DNA of 19,871 bases from JADKIH01 sp964486655 (GCA_964486655.1 CAZAON010000160.1:1-19871); one strand, 5' to 3'; shown: positions 7,958 to 18,263, counted from the first letter of the stretch. Notes: generated by a model not told the origin, from the sequence alone. Made by a program: numbers and translations.

Positions 7958-8836
7958 GTGTTATTAGACGGCAAGTTAGTTAGTTCAGAAATCAAGGTAA
8001 ATCTGGCAGAAGAAGTAAAGTCACTACTTGCAGCAGGTAAACGTGCGCCACATCTTTGCGCAATCCTCGTTGGGAATAACGGCGCTTCGGAAACCTACGT
8101 AGCGAGTAAAGCGAAAAACTGCGCGGAGGTGGGATTCAAATCTTCACTCATTCGTTTCGAAGACTCTGTTACGGAGAAAGAATTGCTTGATAAAATCAGG
8201 GAGATAAATTCTGATGAGTCAATAGACGGACTAATCGTTCAGTTGCCGCTTCCGAAGCATATCAATGTTCAGAAAGTTACTGAAGCTATTTCACCGGCGA
8301 AAGATGTGGACGGATTTCATCCTGTCAATGCCGGCAGACTTATGCAGAATTTACCGGGTTATATTCCGGCAACGCCATACGGAATTTTATTGATGCTGGA
8401 GCGATATTCAATTCCGACTTCAGGAAAACATTGTGTTGTTCTTGGTCGCAGCAATATTGTTGGAATGCCCATGAGCGTATTAATGGCACGCAATGGCAAT
8501 CCGGGTAATTGCACGGTTACACTTTGTCACAGCAAGACAGTCGGACTGGAAAATATAGTCCGTTCAGCCGATATCATCGTAGCGGCACTCGGCATTCCGA
8601 ATTTTGTGAAAGCAGATATGGTCAAGGATGGCGCTGTGATAATTGATGTGGGAATAACAAGAGTGCCCGACGCAACGACAAAGAGCGGATACAAAATAAC
8701 AGGCGATGTGCAATTTGACGAGGTCAGTAAAAAAGCATCATGGATCACACCCGTTCCGGGAGGAGTGGGACTTATGACTATTGTAGGGCTTCTGAAAAAT
8801 ACGCTTAGCGCGGCTAAGAAGGAGATTGAGTTTTAA
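7958..8836 (+). CDS. folD: Bifunctional methylenetetrahydrofolate dehydrogenase / methenyltetrahydrofolate cyclohydrolase FolD
   Basis: FolD interconverts 5,10-methylene-THF, 5,10-methenyl-THF and 10-formyl-THF in the cytoplasm, supplying one-carbon units for purines and initiator tRNA. The 292-residue length is typical. Visible motifs are the active-site YVASK (Y47, K51, equivalent to E. coli Y50/K54), VQLPLP (Q95), PAKDVDGFHPVN (D118), the nucleotide-binding VVLGRSNIVGMPM, TVTLCHSKT and the C-terminal PGGVGLMTIVGLL. The GTG at 7958 is chosen because the protein then begins MLLDGKLVS, as in homologues; no Shine-Dalgarno motif is seen before it, and the leader is the CCC-rich repeat field. 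Its stop lies about 50 bp before the probable queE start, and it probably heads an operon with queE and the PorE-like gene. Confidence 0.97.
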   Translation: MLLDGKLVSSEIKVNLAEEVKSLLAAGKRAPHLCAILVGNNGASETYVASKAKNCAEVGFKSSLIRFEDSVTEKELLDKIREINSDESIDGLIVQLPLPKHINVQKVTEAISPAKDVDGFHPVNAGRLMQNLPGYIPATPYGILLMLERYSIPTSGKHCVVLGRSNIVGMPMSVLMARNGNPGNCTVTLCHSKTVGLENIVRSADIIVAALGIPNFVKADMVKDGAVIIDVGITRVPDATTKSGYKITGDVQFDEVSKKASWITPVPGGVGLMTIVGLLKNTLSAAKKEIEF

Positions 8837-8839
8837 TTA

Positions 8840-8910
8840 TAAATTACTTGTTGAGAGCGGAGTCGAACCACGAAACCCGAAACCTTTGAACCACCAGCCA
8901 ACATCTTTTC
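8840..8910 (-). other. tRNA T-arm-like sequence, possible decayed tRNA fragment
   Basis: Read on the minus strand, this junction contains GGTTCGACTCC, the classic tRNA T-loop consensus with its flanking stem bases. It is followed by CGCTCTCAACA, and TGTTGG lies upstream to pair with the terminal TCAACA. The distance between the two acceptor-like ends is only about 55 nt, too short for a tRNA, and no anticodon arm can be drawn. It could be the deleted remnant of a tRNA gene or a chance match. Confidence 0.25.
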
Positions 8911-9497
8911 CCGTCATGGAGCACTTCTACACCGTTCAGGGTGAAGGTTTGAATACCGGTCGTGCCGCATATTTTATCCGGCTTGCCGGTTGCGATGTGG
9001 GCTGCGTATGGTGCGACGTGAAAGATTCCTGGGATCCTGTTAATCATCCGTCTATATCGGTTGAGGATATGGTGAAGCATGTCGTAAACGCGGGAGCAGA
9101 TAAAGTTGTAATAACCGGAGGTGAGCCCGGGATGTATAATCTGAAACCGATAACGGATGCTTTCAGGGAAAAGGGTATTTTGTGTTACATCGAAACGAGT
9201 GGTGCATATGAACTGACGGGTGACTGGGATTGGATATGTGTATCGCCGAAGAAATTCAAGTCACCGTTGCCCGGTGTATTGGCAAATGCAAATGAATTAA
9301 AGGTGATTATTTACAATAAGAGCGACTTTGAGTGGGCTGAGAAAAATGCTAAAATGGTTAATAAAAACTGTATTTTATTTCTGCAACCCGAATATTCCGT
9401 TTTCGATAAAGTTATATCATTGATTGTCGATTACGTCAAGTCAAATACTAACTGGAGAATTTCGTTACAGACTCATAAGGTGATCGGCATACCTTAG
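8886..9497 (+). CDS. queE: 7-carboxy-7-deazaguanine synthase QueE (radical SAM)
   Basis: QueE rearranges 6-carboxy-tetrahydropterin to 7-carboxy-7-deazaguanine, the committed ring-contraction step toward preQ0 and queuosine. Visible motifs are QGEGLNTG near the N-terminus, the family's CxxxCxxC iron-sulfur cysteines in GCDVGCVWCD (C36, C40, C43 from this start) and ITGGEPGMYN for SAM binding. Length is 203 residues from TTG 8886, normal for the family. The start is uncertain. The frame is open to TTG 8826 (223 residues, overlapping folD by 11 bp), and the first ATG is 8916 (193 residues). I prefer 8886 because FPVMEHFYT just before the ATG looks like conserved family sequence, while 8826-8885 resembles the tRNA-like remnant. 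The next gene starts 5 bp after the stop. Confidence 0.93.
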   Translation: MNHQPTSFPVMEHFYTVQGEGLNTGRAAYFIRLAGCDVGCVWCDVKDSWDPVNHPSISVEDMVKHVVNAGADKVVITGGEPGMYNLKPITDAFREKGILCYIETSGAYELTGDWDWICVSPKKFKSPLPGVLANANELKVIIYNKSDFEWAEKNAKMVNKNCILFLQPEYSVFDKVISLIVDYVKSNTNWRISLQTHKVIGIP

Positions 9498-9502
9498 GCG
9501 AA

Positions 9503-11455
9503 ATGAAATATTTATCTTTTATTATCCTGTTAATTACTCTTGCAGGTTCTGTTTTTGCGCAGAAAGAGTATTCCAGCTCCGTACCTAAAGCAGTTCGGGC
9601 ATTTGAAACCGCGCTCAAATTGTATGATGAACGGATGAATGAGAAGGCACTTGAACAGGCTGAAGAAGCGATCAAAGCCGATCCGAAATTTGTCGAAGCT
9701 TATATGCTGAAGGCTAATATTCTTTCTGATCTTAAGCAATCGGAAAAAGCAATCGCCGCTTATAAGGATGCAATCGCAGTCAATCCTGATTTTTTTCCTA
9801 ATAATTATTTTTCACTTGCAGTTGAACAATACCGATCGGGATTATACGCCGACGCAAAGACCAATTTCGAAAAGTTTTTAACCTATCCGAAAGTGAAGGG
9901 AAGTCTGCAGTACAAAGCAAAGCAGATGATGGCCAACTGTGATTTTGCTGAAGTGGCAGTGAAGAATCCCGTTCCGTTTGAACCGAAGAATATGGGAGAT
10001 AGTATTAACACAGCCGACGAAGAATATTTTCCTACAATCACCGCCGATGGTAAGACATTTATTTTTACCCGCCGACTAAAGACTTACAATCCAAACGGAA
10101 GAGTCTCTCAACAGGAAGATTTTTACATCAGTCAGTTGGGTCCCAAGGGATGGGGAGCAGCGAAACCAATAACCGAACTAAACACACCCGGTAATGAAGG
10201 CGCCTCTTCGCTGTCGGCCGATGGGCAGTATCTTTTTATGATTGCCTGCAATGACATGATGGAAGTAGAGGGAGCGAGAAAAACATTGGGAAGTTGTGAT
10301 ATTTTTCTCTGCAAGAAAAAAGGACAAACTTTTTTATCACCAAGAAATTTAAATGAACCGATTAATTCATCGCTGAAAGAGTCGATGCCGTCATTTTCTT
10401 CTGACGGCCGGACGCTCTATTTTGTCCGAAGATTTAAAGGAGCCGATAAAAATGATCAGTATGATATCATGGTTTCGACTATTGGAGATAATTCGCAATG
10501 GAGTGAACCTGTTTCAGTAAGTGATTTAATCAATACCGACGGAGATGAATTATCGGTCTTCATTCATCCCGACGATCAGACATTATATTTTTGTTCGAAT
10601 GGTCATCCCGGACTTGGCGGTTTTGATGTATTTATGAGCCGTCGCGACTCTTTGGGAAAATGGCAGAAGCCTGTCAATCTCGGTTATCCGATCAATACCA
10701 TTCACGATGAGGCATCTTTTCTGGTGAGTCCGGATGGAAAGACAGCTTATTTTTCATCACAACGAACAGGCGGATTTGGCGGGGAGGATATTTATCAGTT
10801 TTCATTGTATGATAAAGTTCAGCCAAAGCCTGTTTCATACATGAAAGGAAAAGTATTTGACATAGAAACAAAGAAACCACTTTCGGCAACGTTTGAACTT
10901 ATTGATCTCGCTACAGGTAAAGTTGTTGTGAGCTCTACTTCAAATGAAGTCAGCGGCGAGTTTCTGGTTTCATTGCCAACCGGAAAGAGCTATGCGCTGA
11001 ATGTTTCGAAAGATGGCTATTTATTCTTCTCCGAAAATTTCGAATTGAAAAACAGCAAGTCATCAGAACCATACAATAAAGATGTTCCCATGAAGCCCAT
11101 CAAAGCAGGGGAGAGCATGGTCCTGAAAAATATTTTCTTCGAAACGGATAAATATGAATTAAAAGACGAATCACGAATTGAATTAAACAAGCTTGTGTCT
11201 TTTCTGAATAAAAATCCGAAAATAAAATTCGAAGTCAGCGGTCATACCGATAATGTAGGAACAAAGCCTTACAATCAGACACTGTCCGAACGCCGTGCAA
11301 GATCAGTTTATGATTATCTCCTTTCGAAAGGCATCACAGCCGATCGCATGACAAGTAAAGGTTATGGCGATACGAAGCCTGTGGCGGAGAATACGAATGA
11401 TAAAGGCCGGGCTTTAAACAGGAGGACGGAGTTTATGATTGTGTCGGCGAATTGA
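9503..11455 (+). CDS. PorE-like outer-membrane-associated protein (TPR, beta-propeller, carboxypeptidase-regulatory, OmpA domains)
   Basis: The 650-residue exported protein begins with a signal peptide cleaved after SVFA (residue 19). TPR-like helices span about 25-140. A PD40-type beta-propeller at about 165-437 has repeated blades with xxDGKTxxF signatures (TADGKTFIF, SADGQYLF, SSDGRTLYF, SPDGKTAYF). A carboxypeptidase-regulatory beta-sandwich at about 447-530 (KGKVFDIETKKPL) precedes an OmpA_C domain at about 540-650. The OmpA domain has FFETDKYEL, GHTDNVG and NQTLSERRA, with D583 and R598 spaced like the peptidoglycan-binding D271/R286 of E. coli OmpA. The same four-domain order occurs in PorE, which anchors the type IX secretion machine to peptidoglycan. 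PorE is a lipoprotein, whereas this protein has no Cys after its signal peptide. It follows queE by 5 bp. Function as a T9SS or gliding component is an inference; a general cell-envelope anchor is the alternative. Confidence 0.93.
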   Translation: MKYLSFIILLITLAGSVFAQKEYSSSVPKAVRAFETALKLYDERMNEKALEQAEEAIKADPKFVEAYMLKANILSDLKQSEKAIAAYKDAIAVNPDFFPNNYFSLAVEQYRSGLYADAKTNFEKFLTYPKVKGSLQYKAKQMMANCDFAEVAVKNPVPFEPKNMGDSINTADEEYFPTITADGKTFIFTRRLKTYNPNGRVSQQEDFYISQLGPKGWGAAKPITELNTPGNEGASSLSADGQYLFMIACNDMMEVEGARKTLGSCDIFLCKKKGQTFLSPRNLNEPINSSLKESMPSFSSDGRTLYFVRRFKGADKNDQYDIMVSTIGDNSQWSEPVSVSDLINTDGDELSVFIHPDDQTLYFCSNGHPGLGGFDVFMSRRDSLGKWQKPVNLGYPINTIHDEASFLVSPDGKTAYFSSQRTGGFGGEDIYQFSLYDKVQPKPVSYMKGKVFDIETKKPLSATFELIDLATGKVVVSSTSNEVSGEFLVSLPTGKSYALNVSKDGYLFFSENFELKNSKSSEPYNKDVPMKPIKAGESMVLKNIFFETDKYELKDESRIELNKLVSFLNKNPKIKFEVSGHTDNVGTKPYNQTLSERRARSVYDYLLSKGITADRMTSKGYGDTKPVAENTNDKGRALNRRTEFMIVSAN

Positions 11456-11679
11456 GTCATTATTGTTGTCTTTTCAGATTGCAGGAAAGTGAATTTTATA
11501 ATTGATTTTACTAATACATCTGAGATTTATTCGCAAAGTATATGAATTTGATTAATCCGCCTTTTTTATTGAATTTCTGATTTATAGAATATATTTTTCA
11601 ATTTTAACTTTTTAATTCGGAATATTTTTATTCCTTCGATTAATTGTTCAGTTAATTGTAATTATAAAAACCGTTTCCC
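11456..11679. other. AT-rich intergenic region without recognised features
   Basis: This 224-bp stretch separates the PorE-like gene from the secreted-protein locus. I see no gene, clear hairpin terminator or full consensus promoter. The nearest match is TGAATTTG at 11543-11550, one base from the -7 consensus, with no -33 TTG at the proper distance. Confidence 0.5.
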
Positions 11680-12111
11680 ATGAATAAATTTTATTTATTT
11701 CTTGTAACTATTTCCATCTGTAGCTTACAACTCCTCGCACAGGGTCATTATCCTGTCATCGCTATGGAATTACAATCTATACCCGTTGCCAATCATATCA
11801 CCAATGGTCAGCCCGATATTTCCGACTCAACGATGTTTAAAATAGTTATGAAAATCGTTGTGTCAGATACGACCTCTGCAAATACACTGATGATAAATTT
11901 AAAGAGAGATGAAACTGATCACGGATTTATTTTTTCCAAAACATTTAATTATGATGTGAGTGGTAATTTTCCCGATGGCACATCGTATACGCGAAGCGGA
12001 TATGAAATTGCGTTAGACCTTGGAGTTTTCATGGGAACGATAAGACCTTATGCCGAATTAATTGTTTCGAATAATTCAGGAGTTGTTACGGATCCTGTAA
12101 TCTACTATTAA
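11680..12111 (+). CDS. Small secreted protein of unknown function
   Basis: The 143-residue product opens with a typical Sec signal peptide (MNKFYLFLVTISICSLQLLA, cleavage before QG), so it should be exported to the periplasm or beyond. The remainder is rich in alternating hydrophobic and polar residues and in S, T, N and D, consistent with a small beta-sandwich. I do not recognise a family. There is no lipobox, no internal membrane segment and no T9SS sorting domain. The ATG at 11680 is the only start that gives a complete signal peptide. It ends 30 bp before the start of the giant T9SS cargo gene and probably belongs to the same transcription unit, so a role in assembly or as a companion of the cargo proteins is possible but not shown. 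Confidence 0.8.
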   Translation: MNKFYLFLVTISICSLQLLAQGHYPVIAMELQSIPVANHITNGQPDISDSTMFKIVMKIVVSDTTSANTLMINLKRDETDHGFIFSKTFNYDVSGNFPDGTSYTRSGYEIALDLGVFMGTIRPYAELIVSNNSGVVTDPVIYY

Positions 12112-12141
12112 AGCTATTTAACAGTTTAATCAATATTTGAT

Positions 12142-15100
12142 ATGAAAAAATTTACCCCCCCCCCAATTTTTATTATCATTTTTACTAATTATTTTTTTTA
12201 TCTTCTCATATCGTGAAGTTGCTAATGCAACGAGTTATACCTGGAACGGAAATAAATCAACAGCATGGGATACGGATTCCAACTGGACTCCGGTAGGAAT
12301 TCCGGGCACTACAGATCATGTTACAATTGTCAGTGGTTCCAATTCAGTTTACCTGTCAACCAATAAAACAGTTACGAATTTTACTATCACTTCCGGGACA
12401 CTGGATTTACAGAGTTATGCCATTAACATTAACGGCGCTGCATCTGTTACAGGAGGAACTATCACTAACGGTAGTTTCATCGTTAACAATACTTCTTCAG
12501 CGACATTTGGAAGCGCTACTGTCTCAGCATGGGCTAAGATCACATGCAATTCGATTTACCTGAACGGAGCTACCTTTGGCGACACCTTGCGCATTATTAA
12601 AAAGGGAACTTCAGTCGATGTAAGCAAAGGAGGAAATACGTTTAACAGTTTTGTCTCCATGACAGACAGCGCTACATCTGTTGGCTACATTACTCTTTCC
12701 GACAGTTTATCAGATGTCTTTAATGGAAATTTGATTTTAGAATCTACCGGTTCGGGACGATTTTACATAGCGCACCGTGGAACAAATAACATCTTCAATG
12801 GCGATGTGACGTTTAAAAACGGATTCGTTTCTTCGAATGCCTATGGCAATGCAACCTACAACGGTCACATTTATTTTTCCAATACGATTTCCGCTGCATC
12901 CATACTTTTCGGCTCTTCGAACGGGGCGGCCACATTGGCGGCGGGAAAAACGATTTCCATAACCGGATCAGGAATGACGCAGGGCGGATTGTATCTGAAG
13001 AACTTTGTACAACTGGATACCACAACTTCGATTTCCTGGACACTTACCAGCAGCAGCAATGCAGTCATAGAAGCCAACACTATTTTCAACGCACCTTTAA
13101 CTATAACAGCGGCCGGTATATTGATTAATCAGGCCAGATTCAATCATACGGCAACTTTTCAGAAAACAGGATCAGCTTCCAATACATCAACGGGAAAAAA
13201 TTATTTCGCCCGTCAAATGACAATAACAAACAGCGGCTCCAGTTCACTGACGTTCGCCTCCTCTTACAAAGACACCTTTATGATGAAGAGTACGATGATT
13301 AGTAGTGGCGGAATTATCAATGTCAATCACGCCTGGTTCAAAGATTCAGTTTTGCTTCAGAATAATTCGACGGCAAATTCGACTACCTCGTATATTAATA
13401 TCGCGACTACGGGAAATTGTATATTCTCCGGTCATACGACACTTGACAATCATACTTCGAAAATGACGTTCAGTTCGGCCGAGGGAAACACAGAATTTGA
13501 TTCCACTTCGATACTTTCATTCGCCAATAATTGTTCAGGATTAATAACACTTCGAAATACGAACAAGAAAAGTTCATCTGCAATTTCGACTTCACAGTCA
13601 GGTATGCAATTAACCTTAGGACCACAATCAGTCTTCAACGGACTCATAGACATTAAAGCTCCTTCGATAATTGTCAACCAGTCGACTTTTATTAACAATG
13701 CGACATTCTTTCGTTTTGGAGGTTCTCAGGGCAGTTGGGAAGGCGGTAATATCTTTCGCGGTCAATTAAGTTACAGGGACTCATCAACAGGAAGCAGTCA
13801 TACATTCTACTCAGGCACGACATACGTCGACACCTTTTACGCGCCGGTAACCTACACTTTTGAAGGCCCGGTCACAGCTTACCTTTCAAATGCGAAAAAA
13901 TCTTATTATCTTGGAGATATAACGGTGAATCGCTCAGGATCTGCCAGTGTAAGCATGGGTTATGCCTCCAATGGCAGAGTCATCTTATCAGGATCAGCAA
14001 ACCAGGCATTAAACTTAACCGAAACGGGAGTCACAGTACGGAAAATGGAAGTCTCTAAATCAGCCGGTGTTGTTAACCTGAGTTCAGGAATAACTGTTTC
14101 AGATTCATTGTTTCTGACCAAAGGAATAATCAAGACAAACAACGATTCAATTCTGATTACTGATAATTGCAAACTAACCGGTGGCAGTGATTCATCGTTT
14201 ATTGATGGAAGCGTTCGGAAACTTGGCAACGATGCATTTACCTTTCCATTGGGAAGTAGTACGCTTGTTCATGGATATCATCCGTTAAGTATGACTGCTC
14301 CATCAAGTACAACAGACCTTTATACAGCGAAATATATTCCGGAGGGACAAACGTTAGGTGCCGCATTAGATACAACAATAGAACATCTTAACACCTGTCA
14401 ATATTGGACATTAAATCGGGATGCAGGGACTTCGAAAGTGAGGTTGACGTTGAATTGGAATAATGATTCATGCGAGTATCCAGTTATAAATCCTTCTTAT
14501 ATGCGGGTGGCAGGATGGAATGAAAGTATATGGGAGGATTTGGGATCAGCTACTTTCTCAGGCGATAGCATTTGGGGAAACTCCAGAACCAATGACAGCA
14601 TTAGTACCATTAGTGCATTCACACTTTCAAACATTAAATGTATTTACTTCAGCGGTATCATTAGTAAAAATGATGAGCGATGCCCAGGAAGTAGTGATGG
14701 TATAGCACGGTTAACATTAAATCCAAAAGTAGGGACACCTCCATTTAGTTATTTGTGGAGCGGTAATCTTGGTGTTACAAATACTTCTCCTCTTCTGGCA
14801 CCCGGAAATTATTGGATTCAGGCTACAGACAATCGTGGATGTTTATTTACAGATTCTCTGGAAATTGAAGCTGCAAACTCCATGACTGTAGCTGTCTCAA
14901 AGGACCTGCCCAATTGTACAGATTCAACAGGAGAAATTTCTTTAATAGTTTCTGGGGGCACTGGATTTAATAAAACTTTTTACTGGCTTGACAATGGCTC
15001 TACTAATAGTTTTCGACAAAATTTAAGATCCGGAGAGTATTCTGTACTTATAAGGGATTCAAATTTTTGTGCTTTGAATTATTTAATTCAATTGCCGGAT

Positions 15101-18100
15101 ACAAATGGACCTGCTGTTTCAATAGATAGTATTAACAATGTAACGTGCTTTCAGGGAATTGACGGTTTCATTAAATTAGAAGTATCTGATTCGATCCCTT
15201 ACTACTTAAAATGGTCGACTAACCCTGTTGATACATTAGATTCATTAGTTGATTTACGGGCGGGAAATTACACCGTTAGGGTATCAGATACATTAGGTTG
15301 TCTTAATTTCGGGACATTTGAAATTTCACAACCCGATTCGTTTTATGCTGATGTTTTGTCAACTAATTCAAGGTGTGGAATGAGTGAAGGAATTGCTGAG
15401 GTGTCTGTTCATGGTGGAACAGGAGATTATACCTATTTATGGAGCAATGAAGCAACAACATCTACTATTACAGATTTAGGTCCCGGATTATACTCATTAA
15501 TTACAACAGATGGGGTTAATTGTTCAATTTCCAAACAGGTCGAAATTCTTAGCAGTGATGGTTTGGAAGTAATTGCTTCGGTTATTTCCAATGAAACTTG
15601 TTTTTTGAAACTGGATGGATCTGCCAAAGTTAGCGTTTCTGGTGGGACGGAGCCGTTTACTTATGAATGGTATCCTAAGGGCGGAGAAAATGATACAGCC
15701 TCAGGATTAATTTCAGATCAATATATCGTAACAGTTATAGACTATACCGGCTGCCGTCAAAAGGATACAGTAGATATTTATTCTGACGATGAACTCAATG
15801 CATATATAAATGTGATATTACCTTCTTCTGATACAATTAGCGATGGAGCTGCAATAACAACAATTTATGGGGGAACCCCACCATATGTTTATGAATGGAG
15901 TAGCGGCGCCACCGTTGCAAATCCTACGGGACTTGGATTAGGAACCGATACACTTACAATAACGGATTCTCATGGTTGTTCGGTAAAGAATGTGGCAGTT
16001 TTAGGAGGCATAAGTCAGTGCAAATATGACAGGGAAAATCCTCCGCCACCGTCTAACTGGCAGAGTTTCCCGACTTGTTTGGGTTGCTCCTCATATGCTG
16101 AAACACATAAAAGTATTACTGATCTTTTATTCGGTGCAATTCCTGATGATGGTCTTTCTGATCAGGAAGCGTTTGAACGTGCATCTGCCTATTTTAATTC
16201 TCTTGATGCAAATGTTGAAAAGGTACTTTCAATACCCGACGGTACTTACATAGTGGGCCGACAAACGTATCCATGGACGGGTTTTGGAGTTTGTGTAATG
16301 AGATTCAATAAAATAAATAATTTGAAAATTGTAGGTCAGGGATTACAAAGTTTTACACTTCAAAATGGTGTTTGGGTTTTGACCACAGTTACCCGTCCGA
16401 AACTGATTTTCGAGGACTGTCTAAAATACGGTGTGTTTGATCCAATTCCCCCTTTCACCCCTTTTTCAACCATAGACAGGTATCTGGCATGTACACCTAC
16501 ACCGAGTTGTCAGAATTATTATTGCAGGGTGCTTACACCAGGAGTTATGCTTTATATGAATGAATGTAATAATGTTGAAGTGTCGAACCTGGAACTGGAT
16601 GGTAATCTAAACAATGCAGTTATTGGCGGTGGATGGGGTGAGCATGCTATTCAGATCTTGTACGATGGTATTTTTGTGAATGCATCTGATAATTGCATTT
16701 TCCAAAATATTTCAGCCCATGATTTTGGACTAGACGGTATAAGAATTTATTATAATCTCTGTCCTTGGAATAGTTCTTATCAGCAAGTGCCATGGCCTCC
16801 TCCGATATTTGGTCAACCATATCCACCTGTAATGAACATGACAATTAATAATTGCCAGTTTAATTACAACACCCGTTGCGGTTTGACATGGGGTGGTGGA
16901 ATGGGTTTGTATGTAAATAACACTGAATTTAATTATACCGGACAAGGAAGGTTTTATAGCAATCCGGGTTCGGGTGTGGATATTGAGTATGAGGGTGAAA
17001 GTAATGTTGGAAACAGATTCGGAAGATTTAGAAATAGCAAATTCAAATACAATAAATTAAGAGGAATGATTTGCGATGCCGGAAATCCAAGACTTCCAAG
17101 AAATGATTATTTTTCAAGAGATATTGAATTTAGAGATTGCATTTTTGTTGCCTCTCAAGAAGGTGTTACTGCATACCCCAATAGTAGGAAGTTTGAGTTC
17201 AAAGACTCGTATTTCTACGGCAAAATCTGGAACGGTTACTTTTCAACAATTAGGCACGGCAGGCCATGGAATGATGACAATTTGAAATTTTACGATTGCA
17301 CGTTTGATGAGGAATACAGGGATCCTGATATTCCTCATTCTGATACTTATACTTTTACCTTAGGTCCAACGGAAGTATTAAACACTACACCTCCGACAGC
17401 CAGTCCAGCTTTTTGCCCTGTTGGTGATAATTCATATTTAATAGAATTTTCAAGTGCAGGACGAGTGCTTTTTTCAAAATGTAAAATAAATACGAATTTT
17501 ACGTACCGTCCAATCATGTTGAGTTTTAATACAGTCAGTAAAATAAATTCCATAAGCAGAAATAGATTCGATTTAAATTTATTTAATGCTTATGGTCTGA
17601 ATGCCTGTGATTGTATTCAAGGCAGCGGTTTATGGTTATCAAGTATTTGGGGAATTAACTTGGCGACACGAAACGATTTCAAAAATACAGGGGGGTATTT
17701 GATCAACGATGATTCATCCGTATGCAGAGTTGATGCTTCTGGAAATCCAACTGCGCCAATATATTTTTATGACTGCTTGGAATGTCAAAATATAGCTAAC
17801 GGGAATGACGCGAATTATTGGGTTACAGGAAGACCGGGTCATGATGCCGGCTCTATTAACTTTGGTCAATTACGTCCACTTACAAAAAAGTATATGGATC
17901 CGGTGCATCCAGATGCAATTACCGATTTCTTTGCAACAGTAGGAAGCGATGGTCGTTGTAACGGACCAATTTCACAACCTGTGAGTTCATATAATGGCTG
18001 TAGTCCGTATTTAAGAAGGGGACTTAAGGATGAAAAGATTGTCATGGAAAGTATAACAATAGCTCCCGTTCCTGCAACAAATACTATTTCAATTAAATCA

Positions 18101-18262
18101 AACAAAGTAGTTCATGCACGGATAATAAACTATCTTGGATTATCTGTTTTGGATTGCCTGTTGCAGGAAGGCAATAATGAATTTGATATTCAACATTTAA
18201 AATCAGGAGTTTACTTTATAGTCACAGATAGCCATGAAATCAGCAAGTTCATTAAAATGTAG
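12142..18262 (+). CDS. Giant T9SS-secreted protein (beta-helix, SprB repeats, pectate-lyase-like fold) with frameshift at a C10 tract
   Basis: This is a probable surface or secreted protein. ATG 12142 begins MKKFTPPP but in the sequence as given stops after 24 codons (TGA 12214-12216). Deleting one of the ten C at 12155-12164 joins it to the main frame, giving a 2039-residue protein whose signal peptide ends REVANA before TSYTWNG. The main frame has no ATG, GTG or TTG between 12146 and the TTG at 12587, which would produce a leaderless 1891-residue fragment. The mature part contains beta-helix-like repeats (about 12.3-14.1 kb), a linker domain with FIDGSVRKLGNDAFTFPLG, six SprB-like repeats (about 14.65-16.0 kb), a pectate-lyase-3-like beta-helix (FGAIPDDGLSDQEAF, SIPDGTYIVG; about 16.1-17.9 kb) and a T9SS type A sorting domain (from about 18.04 kb, ending FIKM). 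Ligand and enzyme activity are unknown; an adhesin or polysaccharide-binding role is inferred. Confidence 0.85.
12155..12164 (+). promoter_or_regulatory. C10 homopolymer in the signal-peptide codons, candidate phase-variation tract
   Basis: Ten consecutive C lie 13 bases into the giant gene. With ten C the frame closes after 24 codons; with nine C (or any length differing from nine by a multiple of three) the frame stays open for 2039 residues. Poly-C/G tracts inside the first codons of surface-protein genes are the classic substrate for slipped-strand phase variation. A T8 run at 12192-12199 in the same signal peptide is a second possible slippage site. Confidence 0.55.
14650..16015 (+). repeat. 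Six tandem SprB-like repeats encoded within the giant gene
   Basis: Six units of about 75-80 residues start near 14662, 14887, 15118, 15348, 15565 and 15805. Each follows the pattern: short Asp/Ser/Cys-containing lead, xxDGxxxLxVxGGTxPFxYxWS, a turn, then LxxGxYxVxVTDxxGC. This is the SprB repeat known from Flavobacterium johnsoniae surface adhesins. The DNA of the units is strongly diverged, so they are old duplications. The sixth unit lacks the leading Cys. Confidence 0.85.
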
Positions 18263-18263
18263 T

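Noticed and set aside
11543..11550. Promoter -7 element (TGAATTTG) before the small secreted gene
   Set aside because: It misses one consensus base and no -33 TTG lies 19-21 bp upstream.
12318..12563. 81-codon plus-strand open frame
   Set aside because: It overlaps the real coding frame of the giant gene in another frame and shows no independent signal.
12587..18262. Giant gene starting at TTG 12587
   Set aside because: The in-frame sequence from 12221 to 12586 already encodes a typical mature secreted N-terminus, so the true start lies upstream, across the C10 tract.
18234..18263. Start of the propeller gene at ATG 18234
   Set aside because: It would add ten polar residues before the signal peptide and overlap the upstream gene; ATG 18264 gives a clean signal peptide.
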